From Marinobacter sp. C7 (GTDB lineage: Bacteria; Pseudomonadota; Gammaproteobacteria; Pseudomonadales; Oleiphilaceae): a stretch of 64,000 nucleotides of DNA. How positions within the stretch are numbered: the first letter of the stretch is position 1; the number at the start of each line of letters is the position of its first letter. The stretch is from assembly GCF_022343555.1 (NCBI RefSeq), contig NZ_JAKQZH010000001.1, positions 620,001 through 684,000 of the forward strand. Reading direction: 5' to 3'. This document shows positions 56,659 through 64,000 of the stretch, piece by piece. Position numbers and translations under genes: made by a program. The notes under the pieces were generated by a model, which was not told where the DNA came from, did no database searches, and saw only the letters and a program-made list of their open reading frames with translations.

Positions 56659-57968
56659 TGACAACCCTGGTTAATTTTGGTGTGTCTAAAATTTATCTTC
56701 GATCTCTCGTTCAAGATTATTTCTTTTCTGAGAAAGGTAAAAGGATAGATTCGATTGGGGATCTTGATCAGTTTTTGAATTTTCTTGTGCCTGAACTCAG
56801 TGCTTACGACATATGCTTTTCGGTTTCGAAGATTTTTAACCAGGTTTCTGATGTTTCCGATGTTTTTGATATTTTTGTTCTAAAAGATCTTGCCGAGGTC
56901 CATAAAGAGTTTCATTCTGATGTCAATTTTGCACTAGGGAAAAATCAAGTTTTTGCCGTTGTACGAGATATAGATGCTTTTGATCCTTACTCTGCATATA
57001 GAAGAGCCGAGTCGTACATTGAAAAGATTGCCAATTTGTATGCTCTTTTTCATCACAAGGAGTCTGCGAGTTGGGACAGGACTGCGGCAGTAAAAAATAA
57101 AGGCGACGACTCCTTGGAAATTATATCCGTTTACAATAATCCAATACAGAATGGTTTCGATCTTCCGCCATCAAAGGCAGCAAGAGCATTTAATGAGGTG
57201 ATAAAAAATTTCAGCATGGATAGCAATGAATCCTTTTTTAAGTTTGATAACGTGGTTGATCTCCATGCGCTTGCATCAAGGAGTGACTCTAATACCAGTC
57301 AGCTAGTTAATATATGGATCTCTCTTGAAACCTTGACGCCGCCAAGTACGAGTTCATCTAAGATTGTTAATATCACAAAAAAGATAATGCCTTTTTTGAT
57401 GCTCAATTATACCTCAAGGCTACTCCAAAGAATAAGTGGTGATATCTATAGATGGAATAGCTCTGAGTATAGGAAGTTGATAAAGAAAGTTCGTGTCGAT
57501 TCTGGTCAAGGTTCGCTCCACAAGATTGCAAAGTTTATTATGCTTCCTGAATATGATTCATTGAGGAAAGAAATGTACAGCAAGCTTGATGATTTCCCCC
57601 TATTAAGGTATCGAATTTATTCGCTTAATGATATTTTTAGAGATTCTAAGAAGCTTGTGTCTATGCTGAATACGCACAAAAAGAAGGTTGAGTGGCAGAT
57701 AAGAAGAATTTATCGAACGAGAAATATGATTGTTCACTCAGGGAAAGCGCCTGCTTACATCGCAATTTTGGTGGAGAATTCCCACGATTACCTTGATCAG
57801 ATATTGAACGAAATTATGAGGTTGGCTGCTAGGACGAAGGAGTGCTCATCGTTAGACCAAGCATATGAATTTATGTCTATCCAGATGGATCACTATAATC
57901 GAGAGTTAGATCAGGTCGAGAGCTTCAATTCGGAAAATTTTTCGGCAGCGTTTCGGAGTTGGTTGTAG
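56658..57968 (+). CDS. Large protein with C-terminal Apea-like HEPN signature
   Basis: 436 aa from the GTG at 56658 (a TTG at 56643 is also in frame). The N-terminal ~200 residues match nothing I know. The C-terminal half has the two marks of Apea-like HEPN domains: NIWISLETL (about 218-226) and IYRTRNMIVHSGK (about 351-363), where RNMIVH is the Rx4H motif of HEPN ribonucleases. Such proteins are found in defence and toxin contexts. Cotranscribed with the 150-aa gene, in AT-rich DNA right after the urt terminator. Nuclease activity is inferred from the intact R and H. Confidence 0.72.
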   Translation: MTTLVNFGVSKIYLRSLVQDYFFSEKGKRIDSIGDLDQFLNFLVPELSAYDICFSVSKIFNQVSDVSDVFDIFVLKDLAEVHKEFHSDVNFALGKNQVFAVVRDIDAFDPYSAYRRAESYIEKIANLYALFHHKESASWDRTAAVKNKGDDSLEIISVYNNPIQNGFDLPPSKAARAFNEVIKNFSMDSNESFFKFDNVVDLHALASRSDSNTSQLVNIWISLETLTPPSTSSSKIVNITKKIMPFLMLNYTSRLLQRISGDIYRWNSSEYRKLIKKVRVDSGQGSLHKIAKFIMLPEYDSLRKEMYSKLDDFPLLRYRIYSLNDIFRDSKKLVSMLNTHKKKVEWQIRRIYRTRNMIVHSGKAPAYIAILVENSHDYLDQILNEIMRLAARTKECSSLDQAYEFMSIQMDHYNRELDQVESFNSENFSAAFRSWL

Positions 57969-58116
57969 GGTGTAAGAGAAAGTCCAGGATAAATTTTTCT
58001 GACTTTTTGTTTGATTTAGGGTTGGCGTAAATTTCTAACAACATTTCTAATTCTTCCATTGGAATTTGGTAACCACGCAAGAATAGATTCTGTGTCTCAG
58101 AAGCAGGTAGAACCTG

Positions 58117-58440
58117 ATGCCCGCGCGGGCCAGCTTGATTGTACCGGGTATTCCTCACCATATCGTTGATCATAATCTCCAAGCAATGTTCGTCGAGCAG
58201 GGTGATTTAGAGTAATATCTGACGAACCTTCAGGAATGAAAACAGGTTGATGAGTTGGCGGTTTTCAGTTTGCTGCTTCGTGACGAATCCTGTGCACTTG
58301 GTCGTCCAAGCGAACCACGACCTAATCGCCCTTCGTCGGTTAAGGAAGCGAATGGCTGGTAGGCAAACCCTGTTTGTGAATTTGTTCGGGACGTTGAGAG
58401 GTTGTTTGAGGGAGCGGGCGGATAGCCAACGTAAAAAATG
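58117..58440 (+). pseudogene. RAYT (REP-associated tyrosine transposase) relic 1
   Basis: Frame from ATG 58117 reads MPARASLIVPGIPHHIVDHN, then QAMFVEQGDLE and stop at 58213. After it, in other frames, come YLTNLQE with a stop, then CFVTNPVHLVVQANHD and RKRMAGRQTLFVNLFGTLRG (to about 58420). These are the successive parts of a Y1/RAYT transposase (N-terminal IVPGIPHH, the HVHLVV catalytic core and the GRxTxxVN block). The QRG residues are lost after HHI, and stops and frameshifts break the gene. The Tyr-bearing part and C-terminus are absent. Confidence 0.82.
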
Positions 58441-58451
58441 GAGGTATGAGA

Positions 58452-58721
58452 ATGAATGTCAAGGATCCAGCAAACACTATTGAAAGACTAACTACTGCTC
58501 TTGAGACTATCGCGGTTAGCAAGAGGGGGGCTCGAGAGCGGGCGGAGAGTGCTGCAACCACTATTATGCCGCTCAGGCGTGAGGATTTTCCTAGCAAGGC
58601 GCGGCTCCTGTACGACGTCATCGTAGATGAGGCTAACTATACTGATGAGCTCGCGGCTGATGTGCTAAAGGCGGTCTGGGATTTGTACTGGGAGATGACC
58701 GACAATAAGCGTTACCGATGA
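58452..58721 (+). CDS. Small unrecognised protein between two RAYT relics
   Basis: 89 aa from ATG 58452 (GGAGG 7-8 nt upstream; the ATG at 58446 is too close to it). Sequence MNVKDPANTIERLTTALETI and DEANYTDELAADVLKAVWDL; helical, acidic, soluble, no family recognised. GC content is intermediate. It may be cargo left between two decayed transposase copies. Confidence 0.6.
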   Translation: MNVKDPANTIERLTTALETIAVSKRGARERAESAATTIMPLRREDFPSKARLLYDVIVDEANYTDELAADVLKAVWDLYWEMTDNKRYR

Positions 58722-58884
58722 TGGATTTTTTATGGCTTAACCCTAAGTTGGACTTAAGGGAATAGTCTGAGCTTGTTCGAGACAAACAACATAGTTGGTG
58801 AAATCGGCACGGGGGGTGGTTTCCGGCTAACACTAGGTAAAACGCACAGAACGGATTCTGTGCCAAAAAAGCAAGGAGAAGCTG

Positions 58885-58956
58885 ATGCCTAGACAGGCCA
58901 GGGTGATCGTACCCGGTTTTCCTTACCATATTGTTCAACGCGGTCATAATCGCTAG
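58885..58956 (+). pseudogene. RAYT relic 2, N-terminal fragment
   Basis: ATG 58885 reads MPRQARVIVPGFPYHIVQRG, then HNR and a TAG stop at 58954. It is the N-terminus of a RAYT transposase, here with the QRGHNR motif intact, cut off after 23 residues. The ~40 nt upstream (GATTCTGTG...AAGCA..GAAGCTG) matches the same region before relic 1. Confidence 0.82.
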
Positions 58957-58983
58957 CCGGTTTTCAGGAGAGCTATACTCCCG

Positions 58984-59805
58984 TTAGCTCTCCAGCCCCT
59001 TCTGAGCCTCCCGGGCCCGCTGCCGTAACCGCTTGATGTACTCCGCCCCTGTAGGCTTGTCCGGATCATTGTCCAGCGCACAATCCGCCAGCGTAGCCAT
59101 CGACTCATCGCTTAAACGAAAGCCCTGTGGAAGAAACCCCGAATACCTCATGCTGTTTTCTTCGATCGAGGCAAACCAAGCCCGGAAAAAATCCGCCTGA
59201 GAGGCCCTTGGCCCAGCAGTACCTGCCTCAGTTAACGGGTCAGTCGCATAGATCTCGGTAGAAGCCGCGTCCTGCCCCACTGCCCTTACAACCTGAGATA
59301 GCGAGGGCCAGTACTTGCCGTCGTACTGGGCAAACAGTTGCCGGAATTCCGTCCTTGGATACGACTGAAACATATGGTGGTCTTTGGTTGCAGCCTCTGT
59401 GGCGGAACATAAATCGTAGACTTCGCCACACGAGAACCCTGTATGATTGTGGAGCACTGATCGTTCATCGAGTAGATTCGCCAGCCGCGACGCGAGCGAT
59501 GCTATCTCTTCGTTCACATCTTCCAACCGCTTCCGATCTTTCCGTGCCTCAGCATTCTTCTCCGGACACCAGAACGCTGCTGAAGACAGCAACGTCCTCA
59601 AAAACGTGGTTAATGCGCGACTGTCATTACCCAGCTTGTCTTCCAGTTCGGCATAAGCCCTCTGAAGTTCCTGGGATCGCATGAGGAGTCGATTAGTAAT
59701 GGTGTTCTCACTGGCGAGTATTTTGTGTTCCAGATTGTATGAAAGCTCGCCCCTAAGAATGTCTTCGCATTGCCCACGTACCGAGTTGTCAGCTGATCGT
59801 TTCAT
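58984..59805 (-). CDS. Unrecognised coiled-coil protein
   Basis: 273 aa, no family recognised. N-terminal half is helical and probably coiled-coil (NRLLMRSQELQRAYAELEDK, EARKDRKRLEDVNEEIASLA), followed by a less charged domain with SYPRTEFRQLFAQYDGKYWP and a C-terminal basic helix. Predicted soluble. AAAGGAAAAAGCG precedes the ATG at 59805. It stands alone on the minus strand between RAYT relic 2 and a REP hairpin. Confidence 0.72.
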   Translation of the reverse strand: MKRSADNSVRGQCEDILRGELSYNLEHKILASENTITNRLLMRSQELQRAYAELEDKLGNDSRALTTFLRTLLSSAAFWCPEKNAEARKDRKRLEDVNEEIASLASRLANLLDERSVLHNHTGFSCGEVYDLCSATEAATKDHHMFQSYPRTEFRQLFAQYDGKYWPSLSQVVRAVGQDAASTEIYATDPLTEAGTAGPRASQADFFRAWFASIEENSMRYSGFLPQGFRLSDESMATLADCALDNDPDKPTGAEYIKRLRQRAREAQKGLES

Positions 59806-59906
59806 CGCTTTTTCCTTTGTGGTTACTAATACCCGTCACCTTACACTCCCGCCTTAATCCGTTCGGTACCTCAGCACGAGTTTTTGAAAGGGCCTTCAGG
59901 TACCTA

Positions 59907-59945
59907 GGAAAACCGGGACAGATCTATTTTCAGTCCCGGTTTTCC
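59907..59945. repeat. REP-like hairpin GGAAAACCGGGAC
   Basis: Perfect 13-bp arms GGAAAACCGGGAC and GTCCCGGTTTTCC around AGATCTATTTTCA. A left half of the same element recurs at 61699-61720. Such hairpins are typical of RAYT-associated REP sequences; RAYT relics lie 1-1.8 kb upstream. Confidence 0.85.
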
Positions 59946-60088
59946 CTAACATTGTCGGCTTTTGAAACCAGGTTGCTAAACCAGCGGTATTGAGTTGAAT
60001 AGACCTGGCTTTCGGATCGGGTCTTTTCCTGTGCGCTACACTTCCAGACAACAGTTATCTTCTCAACTGTCAGAGTGGGAGAGTCACA

Positions 60089-60298
60089 ATGCAGGACTAC
60101 GAACTCTATTACTGGGGGCCTGCCCTTTCGCGGTAATTTTATTCAACTTTTTCTGGAGGAGGTTCGGGCGGATTACCGCAAGCTGGATGCCAGCGAGGTC
60201 TACCCTGATAAAAACCTGAACATCCAGTACCCCGGGATGGCACCACCCTTTCTTTACGACTGCAGGGCCCAGGTCTGGTTCGCGCAGATGCCGGGCGC
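60089..60298 (+). pseudogene. Glutathione S-transferase relic, frameshifted and truncated
   Basis: From ATG 60089 (GGGAGAG upstream) the frame reads MQDYELYYWGPALSR and stops. One base to the side the text continues LPFRGNFIQLFLEEVRADYR, then ASEVYPDKNLNIQYPGMAPP and FLYDCRAQVWFAQMPG, ordinary N-terminal thioredoxin-domain sequence of a GST. A single extra G in the GGGGG run near 60113 explains the frameshift. The homology ends at about 60298, and the start of the S41 peptidase follows at once. Confidence 0.78.
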
Positions 60299-60316
60299 AT
60301 GGACCTGGAGTCCTCT

Positions 60317-61663
60317 ATGAAACCCACCCAATACCGCGGCAGCTCTCTTTCCAGTCCTGATTTTGCAAGCCTGCAGGGTGTCTGGCGTTCCCAGGGTTAC
60401 GGCACTGTGTTGCTGATCGAGGAAGATTGGTACACCCTTTTTGAAGAAACCAGCATCAGCTGCCTGAAGGTTCATGCGGGCAGTATTGAAGAACTTGGCC
60501 ACTATTACGACGATTTGGCGGTATCCCCTGGTGGCCAGGCGTTCAGTGCCCATCGGGTAACTGGAGTAGCACGCATCAGATTCCGTCGCCTGAAAGGATT
60601 GCCCGCCAGTGTCACTGAAAGTCACAGGCACAGGGCAAAGGATCCGCAATACAACTTTGACGTTTTCTGGCGAACCTTTCACGAGCAATACGCCCTGTTT
60701 GAACTCAAGGGTGTGGCCTGGGACCGGGCACATCATGACTATCTTCCCCAGATTAACGCGAACACATCACAGGAAACGCTCTTTGCCATCATGGTTGCGA
60801 TGCTACGGCCCCTGAAGGATGGCCATATTCGTCTGCATTCACCCTGGGGTCATTACAGCGCAGGTGCCCAGCCGGCGCTCTTCAGGCGGCTGACACAGGA
60901 ACTTGAAGACGCCAATGATGACCGGGAGCTCACCAGCTACCTGGGCGATCTCAAAGAGTCGGCGCGTGACGTGATCCATGAGGATTATCTCGCAAGCGCC
61001 GTTAGCCATGGCGGCAACCGGCTGGTGGAGTGGGGACGCCTTAATGACCTCATCGGTTACCTGAACATCCGGGCCATGGCCGGGCAAAGCGGCAAGTCAG
61101 GCAAACCGGCTGTGGATCTCAGTGCGGTCGATAGTGTGATGAAGAGAGTGCTGGCAGATGTTGGCGAGCTCCCCAATCTCGTGGTCGATCTTCGCAATAA
61201 TGGTGGGGGGTACGATGGTGTCGCACTGCGCTTTTCAGCGTACCTGATGGATCGCAAACGGCTGGCTTTCACCAAGTCAGCCCGTCATGGCAATGGATTC
61301 ACCGGAAAGCAGTCTGTCTATGTCACGCCTGTCAATGAGACTTACCAGGGCAACCTGTTTGTGCTGACCAGCGAGCTAACGGCCAGTGCCGCAGAAATCT
61401 TCGTGCTCTCATTGCTGCAGCATCCCCGTCTCACTCTTATTGGCGAGCCTACCCAGGGCATCCTTTCCGACACGCTCGAGCGCCATCTGCCAAATGGCTG
61501 GCACCTGACCTTGTCCAATGAAATCTACCGGGCCTACGACGGTGAGATATACGAAGATGTCGGCATCCCGCCACACATCCGTCTCAAGTACCTTGGCCGA
61601 AAAGGGCGCGAGGAAGGCAAAGACCCGATGCTGGAGTGGGTGATTAAGCTGGTCGGCGGTTGA
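60317..61663 (+). CDS. S41-family peptidase
   Basis: 448 aa from ATG 60317 (CTGGAG upstream; the ATG at 60299 is also in frame). Central tricorn-like region (YNFDVFWRTFHEQYALFEL, HDYLPQINANTSQETLFAIM) and the S41 catalytic domain with PNLVVDLRNNGGG, SELTASAAEIFVLSL (nucleophile Ser about 357, Glu about 360) and IGEPTQGILSD. No signal peptide, so cytoplasmic or fused after transfer. It sits directly behind a GST fragment and between a whole and a half REP hairpin. Confidence 0.85.
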   Translation: MKPTQYRGSSLSSPDFASLQGVWRSQGYGTVLLIEEDWYTLFEETSISCLKVHAGSIEELGHYYDDLAVSPGGQAFSAHRVTGVARIRFRRLKGLPASVTESHRHRAKDPQYNFDVFWRTFHEQYALFELKGVAWDRAHHDYLPQINANTSQETLFAIMVAMLRPLKDGHIRLHSPWGHYSAGAQPALFRRLTQELEDANDDRELTSYLGDLKESARDVIHEDYLASAVSHGGNRLVEWGRLNDLIGYLNIRAMAGQSGKSGKPAVDLSAVDSVMKRVLADVGELPNLVVDLRNNGGGYDGVALRFSAYLMDRKRLAFTKSARHGNGFTGKQSVYVTPVNETYQGNLFVLTSELTASAAEIFVLSLLQHPRLTLIGEPTQGILSDTLERHLPNGWHLTLSNEIYRAYDGEIYEDVGIPPHIRLKYLGRKGREEGKDPMLEWVIKLVGG

Positions 61664-61698
61664 TGGTCGAAGTATTAATCACGGGGTTGGCGTTTTGA

Positions 61699-61720
61699 GG
61701 AAAACCGGGACAGATCCATT
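61699..61720 (+). repeat. Left half of the REP-like hairpin
   Basis: GGAAAACCGGGACAGATCCA matches the first 20 nt of the 59907-59945 element with one change; the complementary right arm is missing. It lies 36 nt after the S41 peptidase gene. Confidence 0.7.
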
Positions 61721-62095
61721 GCACGGAGTTTTAGGTTTTGGGCCTTCGGAGAAAACTAAATTGAGTTGGAACAGGTCATATTGGTAAAAGCTAACAGCGC
61801 CCGACCTCCCTCGGCGGTTCGGTAATAAACAAAAGCGAACATTCTAGTCAGGACTCTGCTCCAGAGCCTCCAAACTATTCACAGCCATTTCATCCAGTAT
61901 GATTGGTGGAGCAAATTGCGGACTCTGAATGATTACATGGCAGAGAGGGCCATGCTCCGCTAAGCTATTGTTTTATCGATTTATGTGCAGCGCGATGGAT
62001 GGTTCAAAGTCCATAATCATGACGCAGTCAAATTTTTGCAATGATAAAGCGCGCTGCCTAATTGCTGTTATGCAGAAAATGAGTAGGAGGCTTGC
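61721..62095. other. Gap with small inverted repeats, no gene
   Basis: CATGGC/GCCATG arms at 61936-61954 and GCAGCGCG/CGCGCTGC at 61987 and 62050. GTTATGC at 62067 lies 22 nt before the next start codon and could be the end of a recombination site (GTTRRRY-like), but I could not find its left partner. No gene supported. Confidence 0.4.
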
Positions 62096-62977
62096 ATGCC
62101 GAGAAGAATAAGTTCCGCGCAAATGCGCAGCAAGCTCAGGCAAGCACAGAATAAGCAGAAACAGGCTATTGCCAAGTATAACCGTGAGGTCAGGCAGCAT
62201 AATCAGAAAGTTAAGCAGGCAGTTAATAGATACAATAGCGAAGTAAGAAAACACAATGCGAGGGTCAGGGCCAATCGACAAAAGATCGATTCCGAACTCC
62301 GAAAAATGAGGTCGTCTAACTCGTCTCAATACCAGATAGTTAGAACTTCCGCCATGACGCTCAATACTTATTATGAGCGTTTAGATGCTAGAGAGAATGA
62401 TTTTGAACATTCCAACTTTGGCTATGACTTCTTAGATAGATCAGAGCAAGAAAATGCGAATAGCCTAGCTCTTTCAAACGCACTTGAATCTGACGTTGAG
62501 GATAGCGAAGGGCAGCAATTCGATCTCCTTCGCACTGAAATCAACGACATGCTGCAAGAGTTGTCGCCCGAGTTGAGCAATCGCTGGAAGGGAGCCTTAT
62601 TCTCTTTGAATCCAGAAAACCCGGATGCGGCTCGACATTTCTGCACAAGTGCCCGAGAAGTTTTTGTTCAAATTCTAGACATAAACGCTCCAGATGAGAA
62701 AGTGATGGAAAAAGCACCAGATTGCGATAAGACTTCTCAAGGTCAACCAACGCGCAAAGAGAAAATTAAGTATTTGTTGGGGCGTTCCGGAATACTCACA
62801 GAGGAAGCTGTCAATTTTGTGGACGAGGATGTCAAAAATGTGCTCAGCCTCTTTCGTGTTTTCAATGATGGCACTCATGGGTCATCCGGGAAATTCGGCA
62901 TTACAAAGTTGCTATCAATAAAAAATAGGGTTGAAGATGGAATTGCTTACCTTTTTTCAATCTGTCGTCATGCATAA
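62096..62977 (+). CDS. pPIWI-associating-nuclease-like protein
   Basis: 293 aa. The N-terminal ~65 residues are a highly basic helix (MPRRISSAQMRSKLRQAQNK, YNREVRQHNQKVKQAVNRYN) and the C-terminal part has WKGALFSLNPENPDAARHFC, EKAPDCDKTSQGQPTRKEK and FRVFNDGTHGSSGKF. From memory these match the family named predicted pPIWI-associating nuclease (pP_pnuc_1), found with prokaryotic Argonaute-like proteins and in other defence islands. GTAGGAGG lies before the ATG. No pPIWI gene is in the window. The function as nuclease is inferred. Confidence 0.6.
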   Translation: MPRRISSAQMRSKLRQAQNKQKQAIAKYNREVRQHNQKVKQAVNRYNSEVRKHNARVRANRQKIDSELRKMRSSNSSQYQIVRTSAMTLNTYYERLDARENDFEHSNFGYDFLDRSEQENANSLALSNALESDVEDSEGQQFDLLRTEINDMLQELSPELSNRWKGALFSLNPENPDAARHFCTSAREVFVQILDINAPDEKVMEKAPDCDKTSQGQPTRKEKIKYLLGRSGILTEEAVNFVDEDVKNVLSLFRVFNDGTHGSSGKFGITKLLSIKNRVEDGIAYLFSICRHA

Positions 62978-63049
62978 CCAATCCATGCACCGGATGCCAA
63001 AACCTCCGCTTCGCTGCGGTTCTGTCACCGGTGATGATGATCGTTAGTC
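62972..63049 (+). other. attC-like recombination site (candidate)
   Basis: Starts GCATAAC overlapping the stop codon of the previous gene and ends GTTAGTC 17-23 nt before the next start. The arms TAACCAATCCATGCACCGG and CCGGTGATGATGATCGTTA pair with small bulges, as in folded attC sites (TAAC, ATC, CAT, CACCGG pair). A CCGCTTCGCTGCGG inner hairpin is the variable tip. The R'' and R' ends fit RYYYAAC / GTTRRRY only partly. Confidence 0.45.
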
Positions 63050-63065
63050 AGGGAGTGATTTCGGA

Positions 63066-63752
63066 GTGTTTTGGAGAACAATTCCAGGAGCAGTCAATTT
63101 AGCAGCACTATCCTCGATGCTTCTGCTACTAGTGAAGTTATTCATATTCAATCAGATTTCTGAACCAGTTGACGGCTTTCATGAGCTCGGACTGGTCTTC
63201 GAAGCGGTGCTTACGTCGGTATTAGCGAGTTACGTTTTCTACCTGATAGTAGTGCACTTCAAAGAGGTGCGAGAGAAGAAGGCAATCTACCCCTTTGTAA
63301 CACGGTGGTCGAATCTTGTAGTGCGAGATTGCAGGGTGCAGATTGCCGGCTTCTCTAAGGTGGATCCGACCAAACTCGATTTCCAAACTTTGGAAAAGCA
63401 AGACATAGAAGCTGTCTTCGCTAGATTAGAACCTAATGGAGCAGCCCCCTTAGTTTTCTGGGAGGGAGGCCAAGCAAATTGGCTGCAATATTTTGAAAAC
63501 TACAGGATTAGATCTTTGCGTCACATAGATAAGATCATGACCCAGCTCAAATTTCTTGAAGCCCCGCTGGTGGCTTTGTTGATGAAGGTCCAAGACTCAA
63601 CACATTTTAGCGCGATCGAAAGCTTGTCGAGAGTCAAATTGAACAACGACAATCTTATGACTTTTGCAGGGGGTTTTTACGAGTATGTACAAGCGTGCCG
63701 GAAGTTGGACGGCTATCTGAAAGCCCACGCCATTCACTCGGCTAATGAGTAA
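63066..63752 (+). CDS. Small membrane protein, unrecognised
   Basis: 228 aa from GTG 63066 (GGGAG upstream). Two membrane helices near the N-terminus (AALSSMLLLLVKLFIF and LVFEAVLTSVLASYVFYLIV) are followed by a ~160-residue cytoplasmic part (VREKKAIYPFVTRWSNLV, LVFWEGGQANWLQYFENYRI) without known motifs. Its stop overlaps an attC-like end (GAGTAAC). Cassette-like gene; function unknown. Confidence 0.65.
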   Translation: MFWRTIPGAVNLAALSSMLLLLVKLFIFNQISEPVDGFHELGLVFEAVLTSVLASYVFYLIVVHFKEVREKKAIYPFVTRWSNLVVRDCRVQIAGFSKVDPTKLDFQTLEKQDIEAVFARLEPNGAAPLVFWEGGQANWLQYFENYRIRSLRHIDKIMTQLKFLEAPLVALLMKVQDSTHFSAIESLSRVKLNNDNLMTFAGGFYEYVQACRKLDGYLKAHAIHSANE

Positions 63753-63909
63753 CAAGGCCAGTCGCCACGACACCTACTACATTTCGGCTTTGCCTAAATT
63801 CCGTAGCCGCGCATGCTGGTGGTGCTACTGTCCAAACCGAACGCCCGCTTTGCGACCAAGTTTGAGCTTGGGACCCCCGCCAATCAACTTTTGACACGCC
63901 GCGTTAAGT
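63747..63909 (+). other. Second attC-like recombination site (candidate)
   Basis: Begins GAGTAAC over the stop codon of the previous gene and ends GTTAAGT, a full match to GTTRRRY. The arms TAAC-aa-GGC-ca-GTC (63750-63763) and GAC-ac-GCC-gc-GTTA (63892-63906) pair in three blocks. At about 163 nt it is longer than most attC sites, so confidence is low. Beyond 63910 I see nothing. Confidence 0.35.
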
Positions 63910-64000
63910 TTTTTGCATGGCCTGCTAGGGCTGAGGAGCCGGTTTTCCGGTTTTAAGTGGGACGAAACCCGGGGTGGAGGTGCAGGTTCCACATCATGCA

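Noticed and set aside
57925..58182. 85-aa minus-strand frame
   Set aside because: Antisense to the end of the HEPN gene and to RAYT relic 1; no ribosome site or motif.
60075..60320. 81-aa frame as a separate small gene
   Set aside because: It is the shifted frame of the glutathione S-transferase relic, not an independent gene.
62067..62073. GTTATGC as the end of a third attC-like site
   Set aside because: No left TAAC partner or paired arms were found upstream within a plausible distance.

Overview
The window reads as chromosome of a marine gammaproteobacterium, most likely Marinobacter or a close relative. I infer this from protein content and gene order (yeaH-prkA, tkt-epd-pgk-fba, metF-ahcY-metK with an ArsR-type regulator, uca/atzF divergent from urtABCDE) and from the many short palindromic repeats; no database search was possible. 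Bases 1 to about 55,850 are GC-rich, densely coding core genome. From about 55,850 to the end the sequence is more AT-rich, gene-poor and full of relics: an accessory region.

Layout: 1-2.8 kb YeaH/PrkA stress kinase module; 3.2-9.9 kb tpm, a 2-hydroxyacid dehydrogenase, a FadL-type porin, a YihY membrane protein, a DUF445 protein and rsmE; 9.9-14.3 kb bioA with a BirA-type operator, a DUF2505 gene and a polar amino acid ABC transporter; 14.4-19.8 kb the SAM cycle (metF, ahcY, metK) with a SahR-like repressor-methyltransferase and two identical inverted operators; 20-25.7 kb tkt-epd-pgk-fba; 25.9-32.6 kb cbpA/cbpM, a small DUF6435-type gene, a nitronate monooxygenase, a DsbA-like oxidoreductase, trhO, a DUF481 protein and a YbgA-type protein; 32.7-37.1 kb a phosphoesterase-glycosyltransferase fusion, a LPG-synthase-like membrane protein and a FilA-like protein; 37.4-42.9 kb a GntR regulator, gloA, a lutABC-EamA operon and comEA; 43.5-55.9 kb the urea amidolyase pathway (GntR, urea carboxylase, allophanate hydrolase) divergent from the urea ABC transporter, with sigma-54-type promoters on both sides.

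The accessory end (55.9-64 kb) holds a two-gene operon whose second product has an Apea-like HEPN signature (RNMIVH), two dead RAYT transposase remnants, unrecognised genes, a truncated and frameshifted glutathione S-transferase relic abutting an S41-family peptidase, and a pPIWI-associating-nuclease-like gene followed by a small membrane protein gene. Each of those last two genes is followed by an imperfect inverted repeat that resembles an integron attC site.

Two repeat families run through the core. (1) Nineteen copies of a 30-bp palindrome (GGGGTCAG A/T-GAA ... TTC A/T-TCTGACCCC), mostly in clusters at gene 3' ends. (2) Five long hairpins whose stems differ but whose ~50-nt loop is conserved; these are the most unusual non-coding signal in the core part.
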